This document shows positions 1-12,793 of a stretch of DNA of 64,000 bases, in pieces. This stretch comes from Flammula alnicola. Lineage: Eukaryota > Basidiomycota > Agaricomycetes > Agaricales > Strophariaceae. The DNA is taken from contig JADNRV010000079.1 of assembly GCA_015499995.1 (NCBI GenBank), forward strand, positions 124,001 to 188,000, given 5' to 3'. The position numbers were made by a program, and so were the translations under genes. Each line of letters starts with the position of its first letter. Position 1 is the first letter of the stretch. Under the pieces are notes generated by a model that was not told the DNA's origin, did not search any database, and saw only the letters and a list, made by a program, of their open reading frames with translations.

Positions 1-249
1 ATATTTTTCTTTCGTAGAGATCGTGGCAAATGACCCTAATATACATAGGACAGCCTTGATGGGCATGTCTACACCGCCCTGATCTGATCACACCTGTCCA
101 TAAAAATTAGCGCCAGGAAATTTAAAGTCAGTGTATAATTGACATTCGGGTTCCATCTCTCGTTCACTCATTTGTACGACCTCACTCCCCTCGACGACGC
201 GCCTTTGTCCCTCAGACTCTGCTGAGGATCTTGGGCCACGAACTCCACG

Positions 250-1064
250 ATGTCGGTGCCTCCGAGCCCGACCATCGACCCAGAGACGAAGCGCGGTATG
301 TTCGGATCCGTGGAAAATCTGACCATCAACAATGGGGTTTTCAATGAGGTTGGCCAGGATTATCACGTACACGGAGACTCCCATACGCACATTTATAATA
401 CCTCTCAAGCTCAAGAAACCAGCGACGCTGATGGAGGATTCGCCGAAGTACCCCTCAGGCGCCGTCCCAGAAAGCCTTTAGGATTCACCAACGTCGCACG
501 AGATTATCACGTTCATGGTGATTACCATGTTCACTACCATGACTCCGTGCCTTCGATTATTCGAATCTCTCGTGTTGACTATGGTCCCAAAGATGGCATT
601 CCGCCCCACTACCACGTCTATCAAGGGCGGAAATTTGAGTTTTGCACCTGGTGGAGCCCTGAATACCGTGACAGAGGTTGGCATACCGTATTCCATCCCT
701 CGAAATAAGCTCACATTTCTCTTCTTTTCCAGGCTTTCCCATTGATCCATCAGTCCCGAATCTGGCCAAATATGCCCGTGTCGTCCTTGAAAGAGACGAT
801 GTGGTCATAAAGGGGTCATTCCGCCGACCATATACCACCCCTATCCAGAGGTCGCAATACGGCTTCGGCATCAATGTACCATCCCCACCGAAATTCGGAG
901 CCACGACCTACATCCCTCAACCTGAATTTGACACTTCGGACACGGCCAAAGAGAACATGCTCCCATGCATGCAAGCTGCAAGGGCCACGCGCGCATCTCC
1001 GATCTCGGCGTTCTCTCCCAGAGCTGCTCTCTTCAGCCACCTCGACCATTCCGGGGTCAAGTAA
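250..1064 (+). CDS. His-rich orphan protein with duplicated HxH motif
   Basis: Two exons (250-676 and 733-1064) joined across a 56-nt GTTGGC..CAG intron give a 252-residue protein; the joint codon (G+GC) restores the frame exactly. The N-terminal half holds two copies of a histidine-rich motif (DYHVHGDSHTH near residues 37-47 and DYHVHGDYHVHYHD near residues 86-99). The first is preceded by an asparagine/glycine stretch (LTINNGVFNEVGQ) like the N-terminal motifs that basidiomycetes place ahead of NACHT or other effector domains. No such effector domain is present, and the C-terminal half (about residues 120-252) resembles nothing I recognise. There is no signal peptide or membrane segment. 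Function unknown. The alternating His pattern could bind metal or form stacked beta structure, but that is inference. Gene call moderately confident. Confidence 0.6.
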
Positions 1065-1241
1065 TGACGGTTTACCTCCGTCATATAATCTACGAGCGTG
1101 TGCTGGTTATTCGGCGCACAGAAATGGATCACCACCCGGGAGCTGGCAACTGGATGCATCGTTTTAGGACACCAGCGCGATTATAGGAGTTTTGGATTTA
1201 ATCAAAGTTGCTTCGGCTAGTGTTGGGCTAGTGGTAGCAAT

Positions 1242-1460
1242 GTACGGTACGTTCTACCAGACTAGTATTATACCGTGGACGCTGTTGTTTTCTTTCTCTT
1301 CTGTCTTCATTTTGATCAGCCTAGTTGTAGTGTTGTACGGTACACGCTACACAACTAGTATTCTACCGTGGACGCTGTCCTTTTCTTTCTCTTCATTCTA
1401 ATCAGCCCAGTTGTAGTGTTGTACGGTACACGCTACGCAGCTAGTATTCTACCGTGGACT
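1242..1460. repeat. Three-copy degenerate tandem repeat with inverted-repeat core
   Basis: The core GTACGGTAC..CTAC..ACTAGTAT..TACCGTGGAC recurs at 1242, 1335 and 1421, giving unit spacings of 93 and 86 bp. Copies 2 and 3 are nearly identical and copy 1 is more diverged. Each unit contains ACGGTA and TACCGT about 20 nt apart, so each can fold as a short hairpin, followed by a T-rich CTTTTCTTTCTCTTC stretch. It lies in the 600-bp gap between the His-rich gene and the first tRNA-Leu. No coding potential is evident. Confidence 0.75.
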
Positions 1461-1658
1461 TTCCTCTCCTTTCCTCTGCTTCTATCTAGGTATTCTACTA
1501 CGCAATCCATCTCCTTTTCTTTTTATCGCAGTACCGCCTCGAAAGGTCCTGACAGGAATTCGCAAGGTGGCCGAGTTCGCGATGAGATTGAAATGCGCCA
1601 TACCAACATCCCAAAATTCGGTTTAGCGGTAGATCTGCAAAAGATTCAAATTTAATAA

Positions 1659-1752
1659 GGCAACATGGCCGAGTGGTCTAAGGCGCCAGAATCAGGCTCC
1701 TCCAAGAGTTATCTGGTCCGAAAGGGCGAGGGTTCGAATCCCTCTGTTGTCA
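1659..1752 (+). tRNA. tRNA-Leu(CAG) with 14-nt intron
   Basis: The acceptor stem GGCAACA pairs with TGTTGTC before discriminator A (1752). The type-II structure has a long variable arm, and the B box GGTTCGAATCC is intact. The anticodon stem CCAGA (1686-1690) pairs with TCTGG (1712-1716). The anticodon CAG is at 1693-1695, and a 14-nt intron (1697-1710) follows the purine at position 37, the canonical site for eukaryotic tRNA introns. It decodes CTG leucine codons. A near-identical gene lies on the other strand at 8439-8529. Confidence 0.95.
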
Positions 1753-1944
1753 CTTCTCGATATATTGTGTCCAAACGCAAGTATTTTTATTTTGGAGCGG
1801 ACGACGATCGCAAGCCAAGACTGTACTTCTGTGCTATTGATTTTCCTGTTCAGATAACTGACTCCTGGAGTCCCGGCTCCGGATTCTTCAAGTAACAGTT
1901 ACTACGTTCCCGATATCTCCACACTTTCTCGCATCTATTTCCAG

Positions 1945-3110
1945 GATGACTTCGTTCGATTTCGATTTTTCATCTCCAAGAGCGTTTAGGCGCCCGTAGC
2001 GAAGACGACAATCAATTTATTGTCCAAGTCCTTACTGGGGGGGATAACGAACCACACCGCATGCGTAGTACGTTTGTTTGGTCATCCGACTGTTGGAATT
2101 CATGGGACAAAAGGCAAGAAATTAACATTGGAGACTAGTGCTGGCGTAGTACTCAAGCACGCGCCACCATATATCGCCACCGATCCAAGTCAACCGATGT
2201 CAGTGGACAGACAGGTGGTAGAGAAGAGGGCTTTGCAGATCTTGGCAGGCGAAGATCCCGAGTTTCCACAAATCGAGATAGTAGGAGACAGGAGGAATAC
2301 AAAGGTCCGTATCCCCCAAATTGCTCTGGCGTGACGAGGAAAAGAACGTGTTGTGGATGGCGGATTTGGGGAGGATAGGTACGCTTTCTGGGATCTCGCT
2401 CGCTGATGAGGCGTCCGATCCAGAAAAGATAGAACAAGTCGCGTCTGAGCTAGGCGCATTCTCAGCAGAGTTGTACCGCGCTACATCGGACCCTCCACCA
2501 CGCGTCTTGGAATTCATATCCGATCCGAGCGAGATATACGACTAGCGAACATGGTTCTCGAGAATCTTCGCAGAACGGGCATACAGGATGCCGGGGTTCT
2601 AGCTGAGCGTGTAAGGAGGGGCTTGCAAGATGCGACGGAGGATAGGTGTCTCCGGCATGGTATATTTCTGGCCCGAGAGCGTGCTAGTTGACCTTGCGAG
2701 TGAGTTGGGCATGTTTCGTAAGTCGACTTCTTTGCATATGCTATAGTACAACTCCAGTCAAATATACTACCTTTGAACTTAGTGGCGCATTTGCATGTGC
2801 ATATCCTGAACTGCACGACTTCGATCAAAGCACAGGAGGGCATACAGCGGTTCGCAAAAGCCATGCTGGGAGCATGCACAGAGTCTCAATCCACCAACAT
2901 TTCAAGCCCAGGACCAGATACGAGTTGGAAGCCCTCATATAGCTTCAAATGACGCGTCTTGCTGTCTCATGGACGCGAACTTGTCAACGGCGTCGCTTTA
3001 TATGGCGCCAAACTAGATGAGGATGCAAAGAAGAGTGTTGTTGAAGCTGGGGCGAGAAGATTGAGAGCGGCAGGAGACTCGTTGGTTGAGCTTCGTAAGA
3101 CCATCCGATG
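1945..3110 (+). pseudogene. Decayed MTR-kinase/aminoglycoside-phosphotransferase-like gene
   Basis: Fragments in several frames together cover a kinase-fold small-molecule phosphotransferase. At 1990-2330 there is an N-lobe with VVLKHAPPYIA and a following SVDRQVVEKRALQIL helix, resembling methylthioribose kinase. The stretch 2330-2545 continues with VLWMADLGRIGTLSG. The catalytic loop is near 2656-2692. There the histidine-glycine of the HGD loop is read in one frame, while WPESVLVDLASELGMF is read in another, so a 1-nt insertion lies at the catalytic aspartate. Further in-frame pieces reach about 3110 (HGRELVNGVALYGAKLDEDAKKSV). With stops and frame changes throughout, no functional enzyme can be made. 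The family assignment is by remembered motif similarity; APH versus MTR kinase is not resolved. The next 296 bp up to SCO1 show nothing else. Confidence 0.65.
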
Positions 3111-3406
3111 TCGAGGTAGAAAGCAGTGACAACTCCCATCACGATGATATGAGTCGACACATTTGGGGGGGACTGTTGGCTCTAGGATTTAGAGAAAAAA
3201 TTGCAGCACAATATTTTGTTTCAGGTACATCTAAAAACGCGCCTGAGGGCCCTGATTAGTGGAACATATGCATCGCGATTCACATGCACAACGTGCAGAA
3301 GCTATAGAGGAGGGGAGATTTATCGCATTATTTAACATAGGTACATACTTTTCTAAAGACGTCATAAACGCGCCCAGGTGGCAGCAATTTGAATTTCTTG
3401 GCAGCT

Positions 3407-4422
3407 CTAAACTTTCTTCCCGGTCTCCTTTTGCCAATTCGCGATTGCCTCATTGATCTTTTCACATACCTGCTCCTGTTCGACGTTCTGGCCAAAAGCG
3501 TCAACAAAATTTCCAGTCGGATCCATCAGGTAGACGAATATAGAGTGGTCGACGAGGTAGTCGCCCTTTGGATCGGCGTTGGGTGGTGTGGAGAAGTAGA
3601 CGCGGTAGGCTTTACACACAGCTTTGGTCTCGGCGTAACCTCCAGTGAGACCAATGAAAGAGGGGTGGAAGTCTTTCAGGTATTCTGAAATTTGACGCGG
3701 GGTATCGCGCGCTGGGTCTACTGAAATGAATACTGGAAGGAATATGTCGCCGTGTTCTTTCTCTGCAAACAAGATCGATAATCAATATTCAGTATTAGAC
3801 GAAGAGACAAGGATACGCACGCATCTTGTTCAGCACGGCTGTCATTTTATCTAATTCCGCTGGACAGATATCCGGGCAGTTCGTGAACCCGAAGTAAACC
3901 ATTGACCACTTTCCAAGAAGGTTCTCATCCGTGAATGGTTTGTCATCGTGTGTCGTCAATGAAAAGGGACCTCCTATGCTCGGTCTGCCATAAGACTTGA
4001 GACCTCGTTCCTTTTCTTGCGAAACTTGAGCACTCCTGCAGAAGAATGACGATCAAGTTGGTGCGCACCTCGTTCCTCTTCAAGTCTTGCCTTTTCGTGC
4101 CTAAAGTAGTAAGCCAATCCGAGTCCTGCCAGAATGAAAAGGGCTGCAGAGGTCGGCGTAAAGGCCTGGGATGATCAATTCCTCAGCGAGTGAACTTTTT
4201 GATGTTGAACACGTTTGTCCTCACCCCAATCGAGTTTCGTTCTGTGAGCTGAGCGTACGTTCGTCGTTTGATTCCTACCTGGCTGGTTGTTTCTGCACTT
4301 CGAAGGTTCTTAGGGGATCCCGGTCGGTAAAAAGGTTTGGCTGGTGTATGTAGAGATCTCCATGATGTCAAGGGAGTCTGTCTAGGGCAGCGGTGGAGAC
4401 TGCAGCGGGCTAATGAAAACAT
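3407..4422 (-). CDS. SCO1: SCO1-type mitochondrial copper chaperone
   Basis: Four exons (4422-4279, 4165-4069, 4015-3821, 3762-3407) encode 263 residues, matching the family length. The N terminus is rich in Arg/Ser and lacks acidic residues, as a mitochondrial presequence should. One membrane span (ALFILAGLGLAYYF) follows, then the thioredoxin-fold domain. The copper ligands are visible: CPDIC (CxxxC) after VYFGFTN, and the conserved histidine in YLVDHSIFVYLMDP. SISVDPARDTP-like sequence (FISVDPARDTP) is the usual core strand. SCO proteins deliver copper to the CuA site of cytochrome oxidase subunit 2 in the inner membrane. The exon 2/3 junction uses a 53-nt intron. An inner AG would give only 33 nt and the wrong frame. 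Start chosen at MFSLARCS, the first in-frame ATG before a presequence-like stretch. Confidence 0.93.
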
Positions 4423-5747
4423 GGGAGGTCGTGTCACAGGCGTCACGCGTACTCTTCCTCCGACGGAGTCCGACCTGCGTTTGCTATTTTGAATTGTGTT
4501 CAGTGACCGTGATGTTGACCGACGACCAGATCCCTTTCTTCCTCCAAACTCTCTGTAATCTCCCCTGAAATAAACTCTCAAGCAACTCTCAAAAGAGTAT
4601 TTCAGGAACCTCGAAACTCGGCGGCTACCTTCCTGCTGTTTCCGTAGAATTTCAACTTCGAGACCGATTTGGTTCAACATCGGTGGGCGCCATCAAAGTT
4701 TGCCATTGGAGACGAAGAGATACGTATACAGAGGCCGGATAATCCAGAACGTGCGTACCTATATGATATTCTAACCAACTTTTGCCCGGATGACCTTTAT
4801 GCTCTCAGCTCAGTCGTTCATGAATTGGCTTGCGGGACGACCACCGCGCGACCTGGAATTGGTCAGATGGTTCCTTACCGCATTTGATGCCTGGTTTTTC
4901 TGATGGGAAGGTTCTTGATCAGGCCTGCATTGTAACGATGTTACGCCTCGTTACTAACGGGAGCGAACGGGACTTGTTAGGACTTGTTGGATGAGATTCC
5001 ATGATGCCGGTGAATTGTTGGTAACTGATCATATGCAGGTCTTTTTTCTCTTTTCACAAGGAGAATGCGACCACGAAAATGAGACAAAACTCAGACGGCG
5101 CCATCGGGACCGGAATCATTCCTGTGTATTCTGTTGGGTGTGTCAATATTTGAATATACAGGTTTTTTTTTTTGATAAAGCTGATGAAATTTTCATCCAA
5201 GTTGATGTTTGGATTGGATAGATAGCCTCCTTTCCTTGAAAGGGCTACATTTCTCGGCTATCACTTTTTAAGGTGGTTTTTTGACGCTGATCGTCAGAGA
5301 TCTTGATGAAGAGGTGTGTTAACTCCATTTCCCTGATTTGCTGATAGAATTCCCGACAAAGTAAAAGATACCTTACCCGTCTCTAAACGGAAGCCTACGC
5401 AAGCACCGACAGAAACCGCAGAGATGCATAGAGGCCCTGAGCGATAGGGCGGAAGAACCACGAACTGTTCGGCGCCCGCGTTGCAGCCTCTGGTCGTCGT
5501 CGTCGTCGCACTTGCATCTGGCAACTAGAATCAGTTCTCAACTATGTCACTGTGGGTCCATCCGACCCCATCGTCCTACGAAGTAAGGACGATATGTCAG
5601 CTTAACCCTGCTTATCCTCCAGGAACACGTTATGTGTATTTTGAAAAACGGCAAATCGGACTTGTCTGCCTGGCGCCTGCCCCTGGCCTGCCCTTCATTT
5701 ATCAACGATCCCGATCCCTTCTGGCTTGATATATTATCCCATATTAT
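4423..5747. other. Intergenic region, no supported gene
   Basis: About 1.3 kb between the divergent SCO1 and GMC genes. Short open frames exist on both strands (for example 4669-4887 on plus), but none has a recognisable domain or credible splice continuation. A T-run at 5163-5171 and A/T-rich stretches look like ordinary promoter or untranslated sequence. Confidence 0.6.
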
Positions 5748-5755
5748 TATATAAA
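5748..5755 (+). promoter_or_regulatory. Probable TATA box of the GMC gene
   Basis: TATATAAA lies 42 nt upstream of the GMC start codon at 5797, in an A/T-rich stretch. The position would leave a very short leader, which fungi tolerate. Motif only; no expression evidence. Confidence 0.5.
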
Positions 5756-5796
5756 ATACCATTATCTGGGCAGTGATTGCTCACCCATTCTCAACG

Positions 5797-8055
<2,259 letters not shown>

Positions 8056-8178
8056 AGGATGGTCAAGGAGTCTTTGGGGTCACAGACTTTCGGAATATAC
8101 CATGCAGTTCGAATTTTCTAGACCACGATACCATCAGTACTCCTACTCCCATTTATTTTACCTATTACCACATCGTCG

Positions 8179-8233
8179 CATGTATGTAGTGGCTCGCATG
8201 TATGTATGTAGTGGCTCTCATGTATGTAGTGGC
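8179..8233. repeat. Short tandem repeat CATGTATGTAGTGGC
   Basis: Three imperfect copies of a CATGTATGTAGTGGCTC unit (the middle one with an extra TATG) lie about 120 bp downstream of the GMC stop, in its presumed 3' flank. Confidence 0.8.
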
Positions 8234-8438
8234 AAACCAATAATTCTATAACCCGTATTGCTTGATAACAACAGTCTGCGACTTGTTGTCGATCATCTGC
8301 TAAGAGAATATTTGAGTCCATTTAAGTCCAAGTACATAGGGTCTTTCTCTGTTCCTCGAACAAAATTGAGCTTGCAGCTGGGTGGATGAAAAAATTAGGA
8401 ACAGATTATAAAATTATTGACTTGGTAAACAAAAACAC

Positions 8439-8529
8439 TGACAACAGAGGGATTCGAACCCTCGCCCTTTCGGACCAGATAACTCTAGGAGCCTGATTCT
8501 GGCGCCTTAGACCACTCGGCCATATTGCC
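8439..8529 (-). tRNA. tRNA-Leu(CAG) with 11-nt intron
   Basis: The reverse strand gives a tRNA nearly identical to the one at 1659: acceptor GGCAATA against TGTTGTC, the same D arm, variable arm and B box, and anticodon CAG. The intron after position 37 is 11 nt (CTCCTAGAGTT) rather than 14. Differences between the two genes are confined to the acceptor stem (one compensating wobble) and the intron. The pair therefore looks like a recent inverted duplication about 6.7 kb apart. Confidence 0.94.
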
Positions 8530-9132
8530 ATGGGACTGTTGGTTCAGTTACTATTTAAATTCATGGGGAACACATTTAAATATAGCACAGTATTTAAATC
8601 TGCGGAGCGCTTATCTCTCGAACTTCAAGTTCTTTTACATTGCGGGTACGTTTTTAAATTACATGAAATATTGGGATGATAGCTTATTAAATATTGTCAG
8701 ATTGTTTTTGTGTAGACGGCTAGCCATACCAGACACGTTGACCATGTATCTAGCAGCTATTTTGTGCAAATCCTTTAGAATGAGAATGTATCGCTCTTTA
8801 CAGTTTCTTAATCTGGGGCCAGGCGAAGATCTATATACCTCCATACCGATGTCGCGTCACCGGAGGAACGTTTATGCCATCATAAATCACGCCTTCTTTG
8901 CCGTCCGATGCCAAAAAATATTTCAACCCAGTCGGAGAGAGTCCTGTCACTCCTTGCATTCATTGGTATATGCTCGAATTTTTCCGCAGGGGAGGGGTGA
9001 AGGGACAGGCCTCATAGGGCTCATAGGGCTCATAGTGTCCGAAATGCGACCAAAAATGCTAATGTAATTTTTGACTGGACATCCACTTCCTCGCCGATGC
9101 CAGGCCGTGCTTGAAAGTCTGATAGGTTATGA
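8530..9132. other. Intergenic region with a small repeat
   Basis: A plus-strand open frame spans most of this 600 bp but is A/T-rich and has no recognisable protein features. The only structure seen is the CTCATAGGGC tandem at 9011-9036. No gene is supported. Confidence 0.55.
9011..9036. repeat. 10-bp tandem repeat CTCATAGGGC
   Basis: Two full copies and a partial third copy of a 10-bp unit, in the 3' flank of the 7TM gene. Confidence 0.85.
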
Positions 9133-10542
9133 CTACGTCCGAAGCTCTGACTTTTCCGAGATTGAAGACGAAAGGTAGGCAGCCCGTGAAGTTTCGTCAG
9201 ACAGGTTAAGAGATTGCTGGGAACGGGATTGCGAATTCGACAAAGAAAAACTCGAGTCAATCTCGGTGAAGGTCAGCGGCTCCATAGTCGAAGCTCCGTC
9301 ATTGTGGTCAGGGAAGCAGCTGCATGGCGATCGTGAAGGTGATGTCCCTTCTGTGCTTTCAAGAGAAGAACCTTCTCGATGACGAAGTCGGCGGAGTGCT
9401 TGATATAAACATGTCGTGACAACTGGTAGGTTGCAAACGAAAAGAGAAATTGCTGCCTACAATGAAATCATTGAATATAGAATAAAACATTGAAAACCAA
9501 TTCGCAGACCCACCTCGATGTTACAAAGGCCTACTAGGATTAGAACATAATCCTCTCCAGGAGATATCTTATTGTTTAGGAAGATGATTGCGATAGCAGC
9601 CTCTGACATCGTTGTCAATATGTTTCCGCAGAACACTGTCAAAATGAGATGACGCTCTCTAGGAGGGAGCTTTACACGCCAGAAGAGGACGAGAGGGGAT
9701 ATAAAGAGTAACACATCGCAGAGCATGCTTTCTAGGAACGAAGGAATAAAGAATCAGTCTGAGCTCAGACTTGAAAGGGAAGCTCGGACTTGTATGAGAA
9801 GATTAAATAGCATAACTCACCTACAATAATCAGTATAGTTTGAAGTGGAAATCCTCCAATCCCTGTAACGCAATGTGAGATGTCGTACAGCGTCATCAAC
9901 GAGGATGTGTATGTGCAGGTTAGGGCGGAGATGAGGATAAGACTGATGCAGCAGATAACCATGATGACGACCAGAAAGAAGGACCACAAGCGCGCAGGAT
10001 GTTGTGAAGGGAATATCCTCCCTAAAGACAAAGCAAGGGCGATTTTTGTAGCCCTACACAAATGGACAACCGAAAGGTTACAGTCAATTTCGTGGAAGAA
10101 GTCTAAGGCTGCCACATACCAAACGATAAGAAGGTAAGGAAAGAGCGACAGCCAGACAGTGCTTAGGATTTTCAGCGTCCGTGAGGCAGTTGTGAGGTCA
10201 GTAACTGCATTTCATTTCGATCAGAGCCCACAATCACAACTGAGAAAGTGAAGCAAAATGCAATGCGAACTTACTGCGATGGGTGAATCGAAACCAAGGA
10301 AGAATGGCATATGCAATGTCTATGGCAAAAGGAAAGAAGACGACATAATCATCCCACCATAACCGGTTGATTCGAAAGCGATGAACGAGGCGAAAAACCG
10401 TGGCCACGAATCCCAATGAGTGCAAGATCGTCATCGACACTGATGAAGGAAAGATAGTCATTGCGGTGTAGTGCACAATTCATCTCGCAACCATACCTTT
10501 CCAGGCGATGTAAGACTGGGGTGGAAGTATCGCCACGGCCAT
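9133..10542 (-). CDS. Fungal 7TM integral membrane protein (rhodopsin-like fold)
   Basis: Five exons (10542-10497, 10439-10275, 10204-9821, 9731-9514, 9456-9133) close in phase to 378 residues. The layout is that of the basidiomycete rhodopsin-domain/SAT4-like family: a short N terminus, then LHSLGFVATVFRLVHR and the hallmark RINRLWWDD. Further hydrophobic helices follow (WLSLFPYLLIVWYV, LVVIMVICCISLILISAL, LLFISPLVLFW, AAIAIIFL) and a Ser-rich cytoplasmic tail of about 90 residues. The first exon is only 46 nt (start MAVAILPPQ) and was chosen because its GTATGG donor joins in frame to VSMTILHSLG. Members are poorly characterised plasma-membrane proteins; some ascomycete relatives act as receptors. 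Ligand and role are unknown here. Confidence 0.78.
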
Positions 10543-11269
10543 AGGCACAATCAGCGATGTTCGCAAGGGTAGGAAGCTCAAGCAGGCCAGAGAACAAGAG
10601 GCTCATAAAAAGGTCCTCATGATAGAGTTGCAAGGCACATAAGATGGTGGGACACTTCTTGGGCAAAACATCAAGTGACACGGAATCGTGGGTGACGGAG
10701 AATGGTCGGACATCGGCACAACAAGGCTAGAGAAAATTCGGTACTGCTGTCCTCACAAGCTGGACATCCGGTGTCAGAAGCAGCACAAATAAAGCACCCG
10801 AGACCTTTTCAAATTTGACAAAGGGTATTTAGGTTTGGTAGAGCCTACGCAAGAAATAGAATCCGAAAAACTTGACGTTCTTAGAAAGTTTTTGTAACGG
10901 TCTGGGCAGTTATTGAGTCTCAAGTTGCTCACCTTGCGTACTGAGTTTGACGGCTCTATATTTGTTAGGAGGAAGATGTCACTCACTCGAAGCCTACATT
11001 CTAACCTTGCGGCGTACCTTTCTCCATGCCAATAGAACTCCAATGCTGGTAGTGACATTCCTAAGTGGTGATTTCTAGAAGGATAATTTGAGTCGACCTC
11101 AATCAGCGCTCAGCGACTCGTCTCCCGTAGTCAGACTAAGTAACAGATTCCGTGTCTTTTTTTAGTGGCAGAGGACGACACTGCCAGCAGCTTGGCCAGC
11201 AGAGTCTGTAGTCTGATTTTACGCACCGGTTTCAATAAGCGAGGTCACGTTTATCTCCTTAAAAGGAGA
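10543..11269. other. Intergenic region, no supported gene
   Basis: Sequence between the 7TM gene and the retrotransposon. A minus-strand frame starting at 11058 (MSLPALEFYWHGE) is open for 94 codons but matches nothing I know, and no convincing exon partner was found. Otherwise nothing is seen. Confidence 0.5.
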
Positions 11270-11458
11270 CTGCAGTTCTAGTTTTTCATCGAGATTTATC
11301 GAGTCGATTAACGCAGAACTAGTGCTTTGTAAGCTAGATTAGAACAAAGAAAAAATCAAGTGACTTCACGGGCTTAAGTTGAGTCTGAGCACGTGAGAGC
11401 AACTTGAATTTTTCTCTTCCTTCCCTCCACCTCAAAGTGTCGAGGAAAATCTTTCTGA
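11270..11458 (+). repeat. Split direct repeat A1
   Basis: 189 bp, starting CTGCAGTTCTAG and ending CTTTCTGA, matching A2 at every position compared. It forms the left end of the element and probably carries its promoter, since gag begins 54 bp downstream. Confidence 0.93.
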
Positions 11459-11512
11459 GCTATCCTCTGCGTCTATCTCTCTCAAAACTCATCTTATTCG
11501 TCACTTTACATC

Positions 11513-12793
11513 ATGACCCAAGACAGTGTTCCTCCTGCCGGCGTCTCTGGGAACCCCGTTCCTGCTTCTTTACGCGAGGGTGATCCCATCACCGGCAACA
11601 TCTCCGGGGATTCTCCCACCCCCACGCTGTCCACATCCAACACTCCAAACGAGGTTCATCCTGGAGCTCATCCCGGTGATGACAATCCCGTCCTCGAACG
11701 TGAGGATGCCTCAGCATCTGCCGACTCTCCTGCAAATTCTCGTTCGCCTTCCCCCGCTCCTCAGGATAATCATGTTACTCAGGTCTTGGCGGGTTTTGCG
11801 TTGCTCACTCCGGAGCAACGTTCGGATGTCGCACGCGCCATCAGACCCAAGGATAAGGTAGTCGACATATTGCCACCGGCTGCCAAGTCCGGCAGATCCT
11901 CGGTGTTGTTTTCCGAGGAGGCTGAGCGCCCGTCTCCGTCTACCACTGGCGAGCACAAGTTCGGAGTACATCCCGAAGTCATCAGGCTCGCTGAATGCAA
12001 GCAACACATCCCTCTGTCACTCTTCCTAGCAGAGTCTCAGAAGTTGCTCTTCTTGAAGCCGGGGCTATCGCGAGAGCAGTTGATTCTAAATGGGTCCAAG
12101 GTCTACATCATCAAAATCGATCAATTCCCCGAGGAATCGAAGATGGACCCGACAGATTGGATGGAAGCATGGGCGAATTATCTCACATTCCTCGAGGCGG
12201 AAGCATCTGACGGCGTCTTTAGACGTTGGCTCAACCACTTCAAGTTCCTCTCCTCTCACAAAGACCTCCGTCAGAACTTCCCCGCCATTCTACTCTTCGA
12301 CATCGAGCAACGCAGGGAATATGCAGCACTTCCTACCATTTATGACGAGGCCTCTTACCTACGCAGGTTCCAGGAGATCAAGCATGCCGTCCTTTTAGAC
12401 GAGCTCGCGGAGTGGAAGAGGTCCTTGGAGGGCGCGGTTCGCACTGCTCCCTCGAGTAAGCGCTTTGAACCTTTTCCGGCGTCCTCCGACGTTTCTAGGG
12501 GTTCGTTTCAGAACGGCAGTGGGAGCAGGTCCGGCGGTCCCATCTGCCTCATTTGCGGCCGGTCTGGGCACAGGTTCAGCGAGTGTAAGGAGGACAAGAA
12601 CGAGCGTGGTGAGGTCGTTGCCTGCAAGTTCGCCGACAAGAAGCTCGTGTCCAAGTCCTCTGCCTCACCCATCTGTATTCCATGGAGCCTCGGTGGTTCC
12701 AAGCGATGCCAACAGCGTGCTTGCGCATACCTCCACGTCTGTTCCTTCTGTGGGATTCGGTCTCACTTCGCTTGCTCGCGCAGCTGTCTCTGA
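11513..12793 (+). CDS. Retrotransposon Gag-like protein with zinc knuckles
   Basis: A single open frame of 426 residues. The N-terminal 130 residues are Pro/Ser-rich and probably disordered. The middle (about 150-300) is helical and Gag-like. The C terminus carries a CCHC knuckle (CLICGRSGHRFSEC, residues 344-357) and then a second Cys/His cluster (CAYLHVCSFC..SHFACSRSC), as found in Gag of fungal DIRS-order elements. It should package the element RNA. Its last 329 nt overlap the start of the RT frame, so pol expression probably needs splicing, frameshifting or re-initiation. Confidence 0.85.
   Translation: MTQDSVPPAGVSGNPVPASLREGDPITGNISGDSPTPTLSTSNTPNEVHPGAHPGDDNPVLEREDASASADSPANSRSPSPAPQDNHVTQVLAGFALLTPEQRSDVARAIRPKDKVVDILPPAAKSGRSSVLFSEEAERPSPSTTGEHKFGVHPEVIRLAECKQHIPLSLFLAESQKLLFLKPGLSREQLILNGSKVYIIKIDQFPEESKMDPTDWMEAWANYLTFLEAEASDGVFRRWLNHFKFLSSHKDLRQNFPAILLFDIEQRREYAALPTIYDEASYLRRFQEIKHAVLLDELAEWKRSLEGAVRTAPSSKRFEPFPASSDVSRGSFQNGSGSRSGGPICLICGRSGHRFSECKEDKNERGEVVACKFADKKLVSKSSASPICIPWSLGGSKRCQQRACAYLHVCSFCGIRSHFACSRSCL

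Noticed and set aside
3763..4068. A 33-nt intron between SCO1 exons 2 and 3 (acceptor CTGCAG)
   Set aside because: Too short for this genome and out of frame; the next AG gives a 53-nt intron and the correct frame.
4669..4887. Plus-strand frame in the SCO1-GMC gap
   Set aside because: 72 codons, no known motif; overlaps the likely SCO1 promoter.
8531..9067. Plus-strand open frame of about 180 codons
   Set aside because: A/T-rich, no known features, contains a tandem repeat, and sits between a tRNA and the 3' end of a solid gene.
10774..11058. Minus-strand frame starting MSLPALEFYWHGE as an upstream exon of the 7TM gene
   Set aside because: The 7TM gene already has a complete N terminus from a nearer ATG (10542), and no splice signal links the two.
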